A stretch of DNA of 46,358 nt. Source: Accumulibacter sp. GTDB lineage: Bacteria > Pseudomonadota > Gammaproteobacteria > Burkholderiales > Rhodocyclaceae. The position numbers were made by a program, and so were the translations under genes. This document shows positions 7,863 to 16,880 of this stretch, one piece after another. The first letter of the stretch is position 1. Every line of letters starts with the position of its first letter. The DNA is taken from the NCBI RefSeq assembly GCF_023806565.1, contig NZ_JAMTDV010000013.1, positions 1 through 46,358 of the forward strand, written 5' to 3'. Under the pieces are notes generated by a model. It was not told the DNA's origin, did no database searches, and saw only the letters and a list, made by a program, of their open reading frames with translations.

Positions 7863-10598
7863 TCAGGCGACTGCCGTGCCGTCCACGAGCGGCGCCCGAG
7901 TAGAAACCATCTGTCGGAGTTCCGGCAGACACGAACCGCAAAAGGTACCGCACTTTCGCTTTTCCTGCAGCGTCGCCACGGTCGCGCCGGCCGCGAGATC
8001 GGCGACGATCTGTGCTTCACTGACGTCGGCGCACTTGCAGACGATCCGGCTGCGCTGCGGCAATTTGCCGGGGCGCTGGCCTATCGGCGCGACGGCCCAG
8101 CGGATCAGTTCGGCATCCAGTGTGTCGTCGGCCATCACCTCCTTGAGCCAGGTCTGCGCCAGCGTCTCGCCGGCCAGGCGGACGCCGATCAGCCTGCCGT
8201 CGGGCGCCACTGCACGTTTGCTGATCTGGCGACGGTGGTCAGCATAGACAATCGCCGCCGCGTCGTCGCCGAGACCGAAGAGGCTGTCGATCTCGCGCAG
8301 GCGGCTCTCGGGCAGCGCCTGCGGGTGCGCTGCCCGGAAGAGGACCAGCGGTTCGCTGCGACCGTACAGACCGACGCTGGCGAAAGCGAAGTCGGGCAGG
8401 AGCCGCCGCACTCGGTCGAGCAGGGCCAGGGCGGCCAGTTCGCCGGATTCGGCCCTGCGCAGGATCACCAGTTGCCACTCCAGCCCGGCTTTCTCGACGG
8501 CGACCGCAGCGTGCTTGAGTTCGGGCTGCTGCGAGTAGGGGTCGCGGGCCGATGTCGTCAGTGCGTTTGCTCCGGCGCTGTTCATGAAGCGGTTGCCCCA
8601 GTGCATCGGCAGCCAGGCGCAACCGCGCCGCAGGTTCGGGTCGGACGCGACGCGGACGATGATCTCGCCGCGCGCGCCGTGCACGCGGGCCAGATCGTGG
8701 GCTTCGAGGCCACGCCCGCGCAGGTCGTCGGGGTGCATCGAGAGCAGCGGTTCCTCGTCGAGGTTGAACAGGCGGGCAACCGTGCCGGTGCGACTCATGC
8801 CGTGCCACTGGTCACGTAGACGACCCGAAAGCAGGCTGATCGGCCGCGTCGTGTCGGTGCTCTCGGCGGTCGGCCGATGCTCGACCTCGACAAAACGGGC
8901 TCGCCCGCTCGGCGTCGGGAAAACGCCGTCGGCGTACAGACGCTGGCGGCCGCGATTCGCTTCAGCGGGCAGCGGCCATTGCTGCGGACCGGAAGAGTCG
9001 AGCAGAGCGTAGCTGAGGCCGGTGATGTCGAGATCACGTCCGCGGGTGCTCTCGCGATGCTCGAGAAAGATCGCTTCCGGGCAGCGGTAAGGGAACAGGT
9101 GACCAGTCAGCGAATTCTTGAGCCGAGCGCCGAGGCGGAGCGCGAAGTCGACGGCGATCTGCCAGTCGTGACGTGCCTCGCCGGGCGCCGGCAGGGCGGC
9201 GTTGACGTGGGTGATCCGCCGTTCGGAATTGGTGACGGTTCCCTCCTTTTCGCCCCAGGTGGTCGCCGGCAGCATCAGATCCGCGTAGTCGGCGGTATCG
9301 GTATTGGCGTAGGCCTCCTGGAGCACGACGAATTCGGCTGCGGCGAGCGCAGCGCGTACTTCGTTCTGCTCCGGCAGCGATTGCGCCGGGTTGGTGCAGG
9401 CGATCCAGACCGCCTTGATCAGCCCCCTTTTCATCGCCGCGAACAGTTCGATCGCGGTTCTCCCGGGCGCTGCCGGTACCGACGGAACGCCCCAGAGGGC
9501 GGCGACTTCGTCGCGGTGCCTGGGGTTGGCGAGATCGCGGTGCGCCGAGAGCAGGTTGGCCAGGCCGCCGACTTCGCGACCGCCCATGGCATTCGGCTGT
9601 CCGGTCAAGGAAAACGGGCCGGCACCCGGTCGCCCGATCTGACCCGTCGCCAGATGCAGGTGGATCAGCGCCGCATTGTTGTGCGTGCCGTGTGCCGACT
9701 GGTTGAGTCCCTGACAGTACAGTGACAGAGCCGCGGCGGCGCCGCCGAACCAGCGCGCCGCCTGGATGATGTCGGCCTTGGCCAAGCCGCAGATCTCGGC
9801 TACCGCCGCCGATGGATAGGCGGCGATGATCGCTTCGAGCTCGGCAAAGCCTTCGGTATGTGCAGCGATGTAGTCACGATCGATCAGTTTCTCGGCGAGC
9901 AGGACGTTGAGCAGGCCGTTGTAGAGCGCGATGTCGGTGCCGGGACGCAGCGCCAGGTGCAGATCGGCGATTTCGGCGGTCTCGCTGCGCCGGGGATCGA
10001 CGACGATGATCCGCAACTCCGGGTTGGCGGCGCGCGCGTCCTCGATGCGACGAAAGACGATGGGGTGGGCGACGGCGGGGTTGGCGCCGGCAATCAGCAG
10101 GCAGTCGGCGAGGGCGATGTCTTCGTAACAGCAGGGAGGTGCATCGGCCCCGAGCGTCTGCTTGTAGCCGGCGACCGCCGATGACATGCACAGGCGCGAG
10201 TTGGTATCGATGTTGTTGGTGCCGATCAGACCCTTGGCGAGCTTGTTGAAGACATAGTAATCCTCGGTCAGCAACTGTCCCGAAACGTAGAAGGCGACGC
10301 TGTCCGGTCCATGCGCCCGGATGATCTCGGCAAAACGTCCGGCGGCGTGTTCGAGCGCCTCGTCCCAGTGGACCCGCTGTCGGGGTCGACCGCGTTCCCG
10401 ACGCAATTCGGGATGCAACAGGCGATAGTCGGGGCGGGCCGTCAGATGCAAGGTGGCGCCCTTGGTACACAGGCGCCCGAAATTGGCCGGATGCTCGGGA
10501 TCGCCGCGCACGCCGACGATCTGACCGGCAAGCGTATCGATCAGCAGACCGCAACCGACGCCGCAGTAACAACAGGTGGATTTGACTGACTTGTTCAT
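7863..10598 (-). CDS. nasA: Assimilatory nitrate reductase catalytic subunit, with C-terminal BFD domain
   Basis: Cytoplasmic molybdopterin-dependent nitrate reductase, 911 residues, reducing nitrate to nitrite for NirBD. The N-terminal [4Fe-4S] site is Cys9-x2-Cys12-x3-Cys16 plus Cys44 (GRLCTKG). The molybdenum ligand Cys is in TNSRLCMSSAVAGYK near residue 138. The molybdopterin-dinucleotide domain near 650-770 includes SGRLRDQWHGMSRTG. A BFD-like [2Fe-2S] domain closes the protein (VCKCADVSEAQ...CGTFCGSC), taking electrons from an NAD(P)H-linked partner not encoded here. Two ATGs lie six bases apart. I prefer 10598 because AGGA is 9 nt upstream and the sigma-54 promoter predicts a start near 10612, which leaves too little leader for 10604. 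ybiB follows 17 bp later. Confidence 0.95.
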   Translation of the reverse strand: MNKSVKSTCCYCGVGCGLLIDTLAGQIVGVRGDPEHPANFGRLCTKGATLHLTARPDYRLLHPELRRERGRPRQRVHWDEALEHAAGRFAEIIRAHGPDSVAFYVSGQLLTEDYYVFNKLAKGLIGTNNIDTNSRLCMSSAVAGYKQTLGADAPPCCYEDIALADCLLIAGANPAVAHPIVFRRIEDARAANPELRIIVVDPRRSETAEIADLHLALRPGTDIALYNGLLNVLLAEKLIDRDYIAAHTEGFAELEAIIAAYPSAAVAEICGLAKADIIQAARWFGGAAAALSLYCQGLNQSAHGTHNNAALIHLHLATGQIGRPGAGPFSLTGQPNAMGGREVGGLANLLSAHRDLANPRHRDEVAALWGVPSVPAAPGRTAIELFAAMKRGLIKAVWIACTNPAQSLPEQNEVRAALAAAEFVVLQEAYANTDTADYADLMLPATTWGEKEGTVTNSERRITHVNAALPAPGEARHDWQIAVDFALRLGARLKNSLTGHLFPYRCPEAIFLEHRESTRGRDLDITGLSYALLDSSGPQQWPLPAEANRGRQRLYADGVFPTPSGRARFVEVEHRPTAESTDTTRPISLLSGRLRDQWHGMSRTGTVARLFNLDEEPLLSMHPDDLRGRGLEAHDLARVHGARGEIIVRVASDPNLRRGCAWLPMHWGNRFMNSAGANALTTSARDPYSQQPELKHAAVAVEKAGLEWQLVILRRAESGELAALALLDRVRRLLPDFAFASVGLYGRSEPLVLFRAAHPQALPESRLREIDSLFGLGDDAAAIVYADHRRQISKRAVAPDGRLIGVRLAGETLAQTWLKEVMADDTLDAELIRWAVAPIGQRPGKLPQRSRIVCKCADVSEAQIVADLAAGATVATLQEKRKCGTFCGSCLPELRQMVSTRAPLVDGTAVA

Positions 10599-10621
10599 GG
10601 CCATGGTTCCTGATCGTGCAA

Positions 10622-10637
10622 AGCAATGGACGTGCCA
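10622..10637 (-). promoter_or_regulatory. sigma-54 (-24/-12) promoter of nasA
   Basis: The minus strand reads TGGCAC-GTCCA-TTGCT, identical in all conserved bases to the nirB promoter and to the sigma-54 consensus, with GG and GC 10 bp apart. The predicted start is near 10612, only about 14 nt before the preferred nasA ATG. A TTTGGTGCGG half-site lies 60-70 bp further upstream (around 10698) and could belong to an NtrC-like activator. Confidence 0.85.
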
Positions 10638-10966
10638 AGGCAATAAGTCTGCCGTTCGGCTCTGGTCGCGGTCATTCGCCGCCGAGCACGCCTCTCTTTG
10701 GTGCGGTGGGCCGCAGTCTTGCCTCACGGCAGGGCGTACTTCGCGCGGCGCGGCAGCGCTGGTGCCGGCAGCGGAGCGGGCGTCGCGCCGTATTGCTCGC
10801 CGGACAACGCGTGTAAGATGTTTGGAGGAGCGCATCGCGCTCGCGTAGATCGTCGGCAGCGCGTTGCCGACGGGGGGTTGGCGCCGCAGTTTGCAGCGTC
10901 GGCGAAGGTCGGCTCGCCGGCACGGGGATGCCGCGACGAGAAACAGGGAGCGCAAAGGAGACGACG
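10638..10966 (+). other. nasA / CHAT-gene divergent intergenic region with hairpin
   Basis: No gene is supported in this 329-bp stretch. It holds the upstream region of nasA and the leader of the large CHAT gene. A perfect 8-bp hairpin CGTCGGCA-GCGCGT-TGCCGACG spans 10851-10872, about 95 nt before the CHAT start. A TAAGAT hexamer at 10814-10819 could be a -10 element for the plus strand, but no good -35 accompanies it. Confidence 0.5.
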
Positions 10967-13900
10967 ATGCCCGGAAGCACCATTCTCGATCTGACCGGCC
11001 GCCCGAGCGCAAGCGAACAGTTGCCGGCGCTGCTGCAGGGAAGCCGGCGCGCGGCCGACAAAGCGGAAGATCGCTTTCTGCCACCTGGTTTCCTGCAGCC
11101 CAGAGCATGCTTCGAGATCGGTGCTGCAGCGCGCGGGGGCGGGGCAAGCGCGCAGCAGTACACCGCCGCCGATGACGAAGTGCTGGTCATCGAGCTGGCC
11201 GATGGCGGCGTCCTGATCAGCAGCGCGGCCAGGTTCAAGGCTTCGCTCGAACGCAGTCGGCCCGAACTGATCGGCAACGAGGGCCAGATTCTGTTCGACC
11301 ACTTGCAGCGTGAAGGGGCTGCCGCTCGTGGCCTGTCCGCAGCCACCGGAGGATTGATCCGCCGTATTTTCGTGCTGGCGCTGGCAGGTGGCGACACGAT
11401 CCGCGATGCCGCTACGGCGCAACTGGCAGCGTCCGGCGGAAGTGTTGCCGAGCTTGGTGTCACCCGGGCCGGGACCAGGGCATTGATGTCGGCGATCGAA
11501 CAGCGACTCGATCGCAAGCCGGGTGTCTATTGCTGGGAAGGGCGGCGTGGCGTGCACGCCGAGGACGATGACGATGCGCAGGCGCTGGCGAAGAAACGCC
11601 TGCTCGGGGCGGCCAACGAGCAGTTGCCGGCACTGATCTTTGTCCACGGTACGGGTTCGAGCACGCTTGGCAGCTTTGGCGACCTGCAACTCGACGAGAG
11701 TGAGTTGTGGAGCGTTCTCGAGCGGCATTTTACCGGTGGGATCTACGCCTTCGAACACCATACCCTCTCCGAGAGCCCGATCGAGAACGCACAGCAACTG
11801 CTTGATGCGCTGCCGGTCGGACTTCGCTTGAGCCTGGTCTCACACTCGCGCGGCGGTCTCGTCGCCGACCTGCTGTGTATCGAAAATTTCGATGGCCTGA
11901 TCGAACAGTATCGCTCCGATCTGCCCGGTACCGGCGACGCGGACGAAGCGGAGGCCGGACGCGTCGGCGACGAACTCAAGACGGCGCACGCGGCGCAGCG
12001 CGAACTGTTGCGCCAGTTGGCTGGCGAACTGGCGGCGAAGAAGCTGGTGCTGCAGCGCTACGTGCGGGTGGCCAGCCCGGCGCAGGGAACCCTGCTCGCG
12101 AGCGCCAACCTCGACCTGTTTCTCTCCGGTCTGTTGACGCTGATCGGACAACTGCCGTTCTTTTTCGGCAGTCCGTACTACTCGGCGTTCAAGCGGGTGG
12201 TGCTGGAAATTGCGCGGCAGCGGACCAATGCCCACCTCGTGCCTGGCATCGAAGCCATGTTGCCCGACTCGCCGATGGCTCGTTTTCTGCGCAACGCGCC
12301 GGTGCGTGCCGGTATCGAGATGGCAGTGATCGCCGGCGACAGCCAAGGCGGCAATCTGCTGCAGCAACTCGGGGTGATGCTGACCGATTTCCTGCTCTTC
12401 GACAGCGTCGCCAACGACCGGATCGTCAATACCGCTTCGATGTTCGCCGGGATCGCGCCGCAGGCGGGCGCGCGGGCGCTCTTCGATCGCGGCGCGGATG
12501 TGTCGCATTTCCGCTATTTCCGCAACCTCGATACGCGCGCGGCCTTGCGCGACTGGCTGGTGGTCAGGGATGTGCTGCCGCTGGCCGCCTTTCAGCCGCT
12601 GCCCGGGCTGTTTGCCGAAAGCGACGGGCCGCTCGCGGCAACGAGCCGGCGAGAAACAGCCGCCGGTCGTGCGGCGCCCGATCTGCCGGTGGTCGTCGTG
12701 CTTCCTGGAATCATGGGTTCGCATCTGTGGGTGAATCGGCGGGACCGCGTCTGGTTCGATCCATTGGACATCGCCAGCGGTGGCCTTGCCAAGATCGCCT
12801 GGGGGCAGTCCGGGGTCGAGGCCGAGAAGCTGTTCGGCATGTTCTATGGTGATCTATGTGAGTTTCTGGCGACGAGCCACCGGGTGGAGCCTTTCGCTTA
12901 CGACTGGCGGCAGCCGCTCGACGTGCTGGCGGAGCGACTGGCCGAGTTCCTCGATCGCCTGCTTTCCGAGACGCGAAAGCCGCTGCGCCTGCTCGCACAC
13001 AGCATGGGTGGACTGGTCGTGCGCGCGTGCATCCACAAACGGCGGGCCGTGATGGATGCGCTGATGGCGCGCGACGGCGCGCGCCTGATCATGCTTGGCA
13101 CGCCCAATCAGGGCGCCTATTCGATGGTCGAGAACCTGTTGGGAAAGGGCGATACGCTGCGTTCGCTGGCACGCCTGGATCTCGGTCATGACTTGCGGCA
13201 GGTGCTGGAGATCGTCGGCGGCTTTCCCGGTGCCTTGCAACTGCTGCCCAAACCGGGTTTTGTCGATACCTTCCAGGGACAAGCCGGCGGTGGCGATCCG
13301 GGGCAGGACTTCCAGAGTGACCGCACCTGGCAGGAGTATCGGGCGAAGGTCAGCGACCCGTGGTTCGGCGCCGGCAACTCGGCGACGCCGACGCAGGCGC
13401 AACTCGATGCCGGCAGCTGGCTGTGGCAACAGGAGCGCGAGGCGACGCCAGCCTTGCCGAAGACCTACGAGAGCAAGTCGGTCTACGTCTTCGGTGTCGC
13501 TGGCAATACCCCGTGTGGCGTTCGCGACGAGAACGGCCGCCTGAAGATGGTGGGCACCACACAGGGTGACGGCACCGTGACCTGGGCGTCCGGGCGAATC
13601 GGGAATGTCGGCAGCCATTACTATCTGCCGGCCCAACACGGGGATCTGGCTTCGACCGCTGCGTATTTCCCGGCGTTGGCCGAATTGCTCCACGGCGGCG
13701 CTTCCGGCGCACTGCTGACCAGTCCACCGATGGTGCGTGGCGGCGAATCGGCACGGCCGCTGGCGTACGACGCCGGGCCACCGACCCTTGACGGTGGCGA
13801 GGCGCTGGCGCGCGGGCTGCTCGGCGGGGCGCCACGCAATCGCGTCGCGCCCCGCTCGAAGCGTCGGCTGGAAGTCAGCGTCAAGGCGATGGATCTCCGC

Positions 13901-16864
13901 TTCCTGAATCAGCCGATTCTGCTCGGCCACTACGAACACGACCCGATTGCCGGCGCCGAGGCCCTGGTCGACCGTGAACTGCTCGACGGAGATCTCAGCC
14001 AGCGGCGCAGCCTCGGCCTCTACGCGGGCCCGCGTGGCAGCACGGCGGTGGTGTTGCGCGTGCCCAACGAACAGGAGCGCAGTCGCGGCAGCCTGACCGG
14101 TGCCGTGGTCAGCGGTCTTGGCGACTACGACGGCAACCTCACCGTCGGCGACCTGACCGAAGCCGTGCGGGCCGGTGTCCTGCGCTATCTGCTGCAGGTG
14201 ATCGACGTCCTCGGCAAGGAAGCGCGCGAGTTGCCGCTGGCGACTTTGCTGCTCGGTTACAACTCGTCGGCCAACCTGTCGGTCGCGGCGTCGGTGGAAG
14301 CGCTGTTGCGTGGAGTGCTCGAAGCCAACGCCCGCTTTCACGAAATCACCAGGCTCGACATTCGTGTCAGCCGGCTCGAAATCGTCGAGTTGTACCAGGA
14401 CACCGCGATCACTGCCGTTTATGCGCTGCGCCAGATGGCGAATCGGCTGGCCGACCTGACCGGTCGCCACCGCGTGGTGCTGGTTTGTCGGCCGCAACTG
14501 GTGCAGGGGGAAGGATGGCGGCGGCGCCTGTTTGACAGCGGCAACCCAAGTTATTGGCCGCGCCTGATCGTCAGTGATGCCGATTCGCTCGATGGCGCTT
14601 CGCAGCGCGCGCTGCTGCCCGTCGGCGAAGCGCCCGCTGCCGGAGCGCAATCGATGGCCTCCCGGCGACGAACGACGATTGCCGAGCGTCTGCGCTTCCT
14701 CTACGTCGGGCAGCGTGCGCGTGCCGAGACGGTTGTTCAGCAGCGCCAGCCGGGCCTGGTCGAAACCCTGGTTCGCCAGCAGATTGCCAACGCTGTCTGG
14801 CAGGAGGACTTCGGCCGCGTCCTGTTCCAGTTGCTGGTGCCGCCGGACTTCAAGGATGCGGCCAGGCAACTGGAGAGCGTCGTCCTAGTGGTTGACGACT
14901 ATACGGCAAATCTGCCGTGGGAACTGATGTGTGCCGACGACCCCGGCACGGCTGGAGAGAGGCTGCCGCTGGCGGTGCGCACACCGGTGGTGCGGCAGCT
15001 CGCTACCGGGCAGTTTCGCCGCCGCGTGCGGCAGGGGCACGAGTCGCGGGCGTTCGTCGTCGGCAATCCGTCGGTCGCCGGCTTCGCGCAGGCTTTCCCC
15101 GACCCCGACTGGCCGCAGGCAGGTGATCCGCCGACGCTGCCCGGAGCCGAGACCGAGGCCAACGAAGTGGCAAGCCTGGTGCAGGGACTGGGCTATCAGG
15201 TAGTGCGGGCCATCGGTAGCGACTGCTCCGCGGCGGAGGTATTGACCAGCCTGTACCAGCAGGCGTATCGGCTGGTGCATGTCTCGGGGCACGGTGTCTT
15301 CGATCAGCCGCACCGGGATGGCGGTGGTCGCACAGGCGTCGTCCTGTCGGATGGCCTGCTGATCACCGCTGCCGAGATCGATGCCATGGAAATCGTCCCC
15401 GACCTCGTCTTTCTCAACTGCTGCCACCTCGGCAAGATAGACGACCCCGCCGACCGGCCGGCGGCGGAGCGCACGGTGCGCGACGGCAACCGGCTGGCGG
15501 CCAGCATTGCGCGCGAGCTGATGGCGATCGGGGTGCGCTGCGTCGTGGTCGCCGGCTGGGCGGTAGATGACCGCGGTGCAATGATCTTCGGGCATACGTT
15601 CTACCGCAGCCTGCTGCTCGATCGTCTTACGTTCGGTGAGGCGGTCTTCGAAGCCCGCAAGGCGGTCTGGCAGTCCAATCGCGCGGACATCACCTGGGGC
15701 GCTTTCCAGGCCTACGGCGATCCCAGCTGGCGTGCCGAAGCGCGAGTCGACGAAGACGGCGGCGGCAGCGCTGCCTATGCGTCGCCAGTGGAATTGCTGG
15801 ACGAGCTGAGCAGCCGGCGAGCGGGTCTCGCGCGCGCCAGCGAACGGCAGTCCCCGGGCGATCTCGAAGCGGCCAGGAGCAGTCTCGAAACGCTGCTGAA
15901 GGATCGTTGCCCGGCCGGCTGGTTGCGATTGCCCGCGCTGCAATCGGCGCTCGCCGCACTGTGGTCCGACCTGGGCGCGCTGACGCAGGCGCGCGAAGCC
16001 TACCTGGTGGCGATCCAGACCGAGGACGGCAGCGGCCAGGTGCCGATTCGCGACATCGAGCAGCTTGCGAATGTCGAAGCGCGGCTGGGCGAGAAAGTCG
16101 CAGACCGGGAACTGATCGAATCGGCGTTGACCCGCTTGCAGCGTCTCGACGAGTTGGTTTCCGGCGGTGCCGCAGCCGATCAGACGCGGACGGCGATCAA
16201 CGCCGAACGCAGCGCTTTGCTCGGCAGCGCGGCGAAGCGTCTGGCCAGCCTGCATGCGCGGCAAGTACTGGATCCACACGCGAGCGCGGAGATTCGCCAG
16301 ACCGCTGCCGTGGCGATGGGCGACGCCGGGCGACAGAGCGCCGCCGCCTATCGCAAGGGCGAGGGGTTGCCGGGCGAGCCGGATTTCCGCCCCTACCATG
16401 CCCTCAACCGCCTGGCGCTGGAGGCTGTTTTGACAATGGACGCAGCGGCGGCACCGGAGACGATCGGCCTGGTGCGCTACTGTCAGTCGGCTGCCTGCGA
16501 AGCCTATCGTAGCGGCGGCAGTGTCTGGGACGCGGTGATGGCGCCGGAGGCGATGCTCGTCGAGTCGCTGCTCAACCGCCTTCTGCTGGAGGAGGGAGAA
16601 GCCGGTGAGCTGGCATTCGAGCAAGTCGCGCGCGGCTACGACGAGGCACTGTCGCAGCTCACGCTCAAACCGCGCGAGCTCGACTCGGTAGTGGCGCAAT
16701 TCTGCCTGTTGTCGAGATTCTGCGAGGCCCGCGACGTCGCCACCGGCGCTCCCGGTTGGCGGCTCGCCGCCGATCGCCTGGTCAGCCTGGCCGAGCACAT
16801 CTCGCCGGGTCCCTGCCCGCGTGACGACCGTCCCCCGCGGTGCACGGCTGCGAGCGCTGGCTGA
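10967..16864 (+). CDS. Giant CHAT (caspase-like) protease fused to two alpha/beta-hydrolase domains
   Basis: A 1965-residue protein. Hydrolase 1 (about 220-530): FVHGTGSS at 225, nucleophile elbow SHSRGG (Ser294), and candidate acid Asp484 and base His514. Hydrolase 2 (about 570-920) is LCAT/lipase-like: LPGIMGSHLW at 579, AHSMGG (Ser679), GDGTVTW (Asp868) and QHGD (His891), a complete triad. A domain near 980-1130 contains GHYEHDP (from 987). The CHAT domain (about 1285-1590) has LPWELM at 1316, SGHG with catalytic His1442, and LNCCHLG with catalytic Cys1486. The tail (about 1610-1965) is helical and TPR-like. No signal peptide or membrane segment is seen. AAGGAG precedes ATG 10967 at good spacing. 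Base composition matches its neighbours. I infer a regulated hydrolase controlled by its own protease, perhaps in stress or cell-death signalling; substrate and trigger are unknown. Confidence 0.85.
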   Translation: MPGSTILDLTGRPSASEQLPALLQGSRRAADKAEDRFLPPGFLQPRACFEIGAAARGGGASAQQYTAADDEVLVIELADGGVLISSAARFKASLERSRPELIGNEGQILFDHLQREGAAARGLSAATGGLIRRIFVLALAGGDTIRDAATAQLAASGGSVAELGVTRAGTRALMSAIEQRLDRKPGVYCWEGRRGVHAEDDDDAQALAKKRLLGAANEQLPALIFVHGTGSSTLGSFGDLQLDESELWSVLERHFTGGIYAFEHHTLSESPIENAQQLLDALPVGLRLSLVSHSRGGLVADLLCIENFDGLIEQYRSDLPGTGDADEAEAGRVGDELKTAHAAQRELLRQLAGELAAKKLVLQRYVRVASPAQGTLLASANLDLFLSGLLTLIGQLPFFFGSPYYSAFKRVVLEIARQRTNAHLVPGIEAMLPDSPMARFLRNAPVRAGIEMAVIAGDSQGGNLLQQLGVMLTDFLLFDSVANDRIVNTASMFAGIAPQAGARALFDRGADVSHFRYFRNLDTRAALRDWLVVRDVLPLAAFQPLPGLFAESDGPLAATSRRETAAGRAAPDLPVVVVLPGIMGSHLWVNRRDRVWFDPLDIASGGLAKIAWGQSGVEAEKLFGMFYGDLCEFLATSHRVEPFAYDWRQPLDVLAERLAEFLDRLLSETRKPLRLLAHSMGGLVVRACIHKRRAVMDALMARDGARLIMLGTPNQGAYSMVENLLGKGDTLRSLARLDLGHDLRQVLEIVGGFPGALQLLPKPGFVDTFQGQAGGGDPGQDFQSDRTWQEYRAKVSDPWFGAGNSATPTQAQLDAGSWLWQQEREATPALPKTYESKSVYVFGVAGNTPCGVRDENGRLKMVGTTQGDGTVTWASGRIGNVGSHYYLPAQHGDLASTAAYFPALAELLHGGASGALLTSPPMVRGGESARPLAYDAGPPTLDGGEALARGLLGGAPRNRVAPRSKRRLEVSVKAMDLRFLNQPILLGHYEHDPIAGAEALVDRELLDGDLSQRRSLGLYAGPRGSTAVVLRVPNEQERSRGSLTGAVVSGLGDYDGNLTVGDLTEAVRAGVLRYLLQVIDVLGKEARELPLATLLLGYNSSANLSVAASVEALLRGVLEANARFHEITRLDIRVSRLEIVELYQDTAITAVYALRQMANRLADLTGRHRVVLVCRPQLVQGEGWRRRLFDSGNPSYWPRLIVSDADSLDGASQRALLPVGEAPAAGAQSMASRRRTTIAERLRFLYVGQRARAETVVQQRQPGLVETLVRQQIANAVWQEDFGRVLFQLLVPPDFKDAARQLESVVLVVDDYTANLPWELMCADDPGTAGERLPLAVRTPVVRQLATGQFRRRVRQGHESRAFVVGNPSVAGFAQAFPDPDWPQAGDPPTLPGAETEANEVASLVQGLGYQVVRAIGSDCSAAEVLTSLYQQAYRLVHVSGHGVFDQPHRDGGGRTGVVLSDGLLITAAEIDAMEIVPDLVFLNCCHLGKIDDPADRPAAERTVRDGNRLAASIARELMAIGVRCVVVAGWAVDDRGAMIFGHTFYRSLLLDRLTFGEAVFEARKAVWQSNRADITWGAFQAYGDPSWRAEARVDEDGGGSAAYASPVELLDELSSRRAGLARASERQSPGDLEAARSSLETLLKDRCPAGWLRLPALQSALAALWSDLGALTQAREAYLVAIQTEDGSGQVPIRDIEQLANVEARLGEKVADRELIESALTRLQRLDELVSGGAAADQTRTAINAERSALLGSAAKRLASLHARQVLDPHASAEIRQTAAVAMGDAGRQSAAAYRKGEGLPGEPDFRPYHALNRLALEAVLTMDAAAAPETIGLVRYCQSAACEAYRSGGSVWDAVMAPEAMLVESLLNRLLLEEGEAGELAFEQVARGYDEALSQLTLKPRELDSVVAQFCLLSRFCEARDVATGAPGWRLAADRLVSLAEHISPGPCPRDDRPPRCTAASAG

Positions 16865-16880
16865 GTCGCCGTAACCGGTC

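Noticed and set aside
12854-16798. Two long minus-strand open frames (637 and 671 codons) opposite the CHAT gene
   Set aside because: Their sequences are Gln/Arg/His-rich antisense translations; catalytic motifs exist only on the plus strand.
10967-16864. CHAT gene as part of a multi-gene defence island
   Set aside because: Neighbours are nitrate-assimilation and surface genes; no nuclease, toxin-antitoxin, restriction or phage gene is nearby, so a defence role rests on the domain alone.
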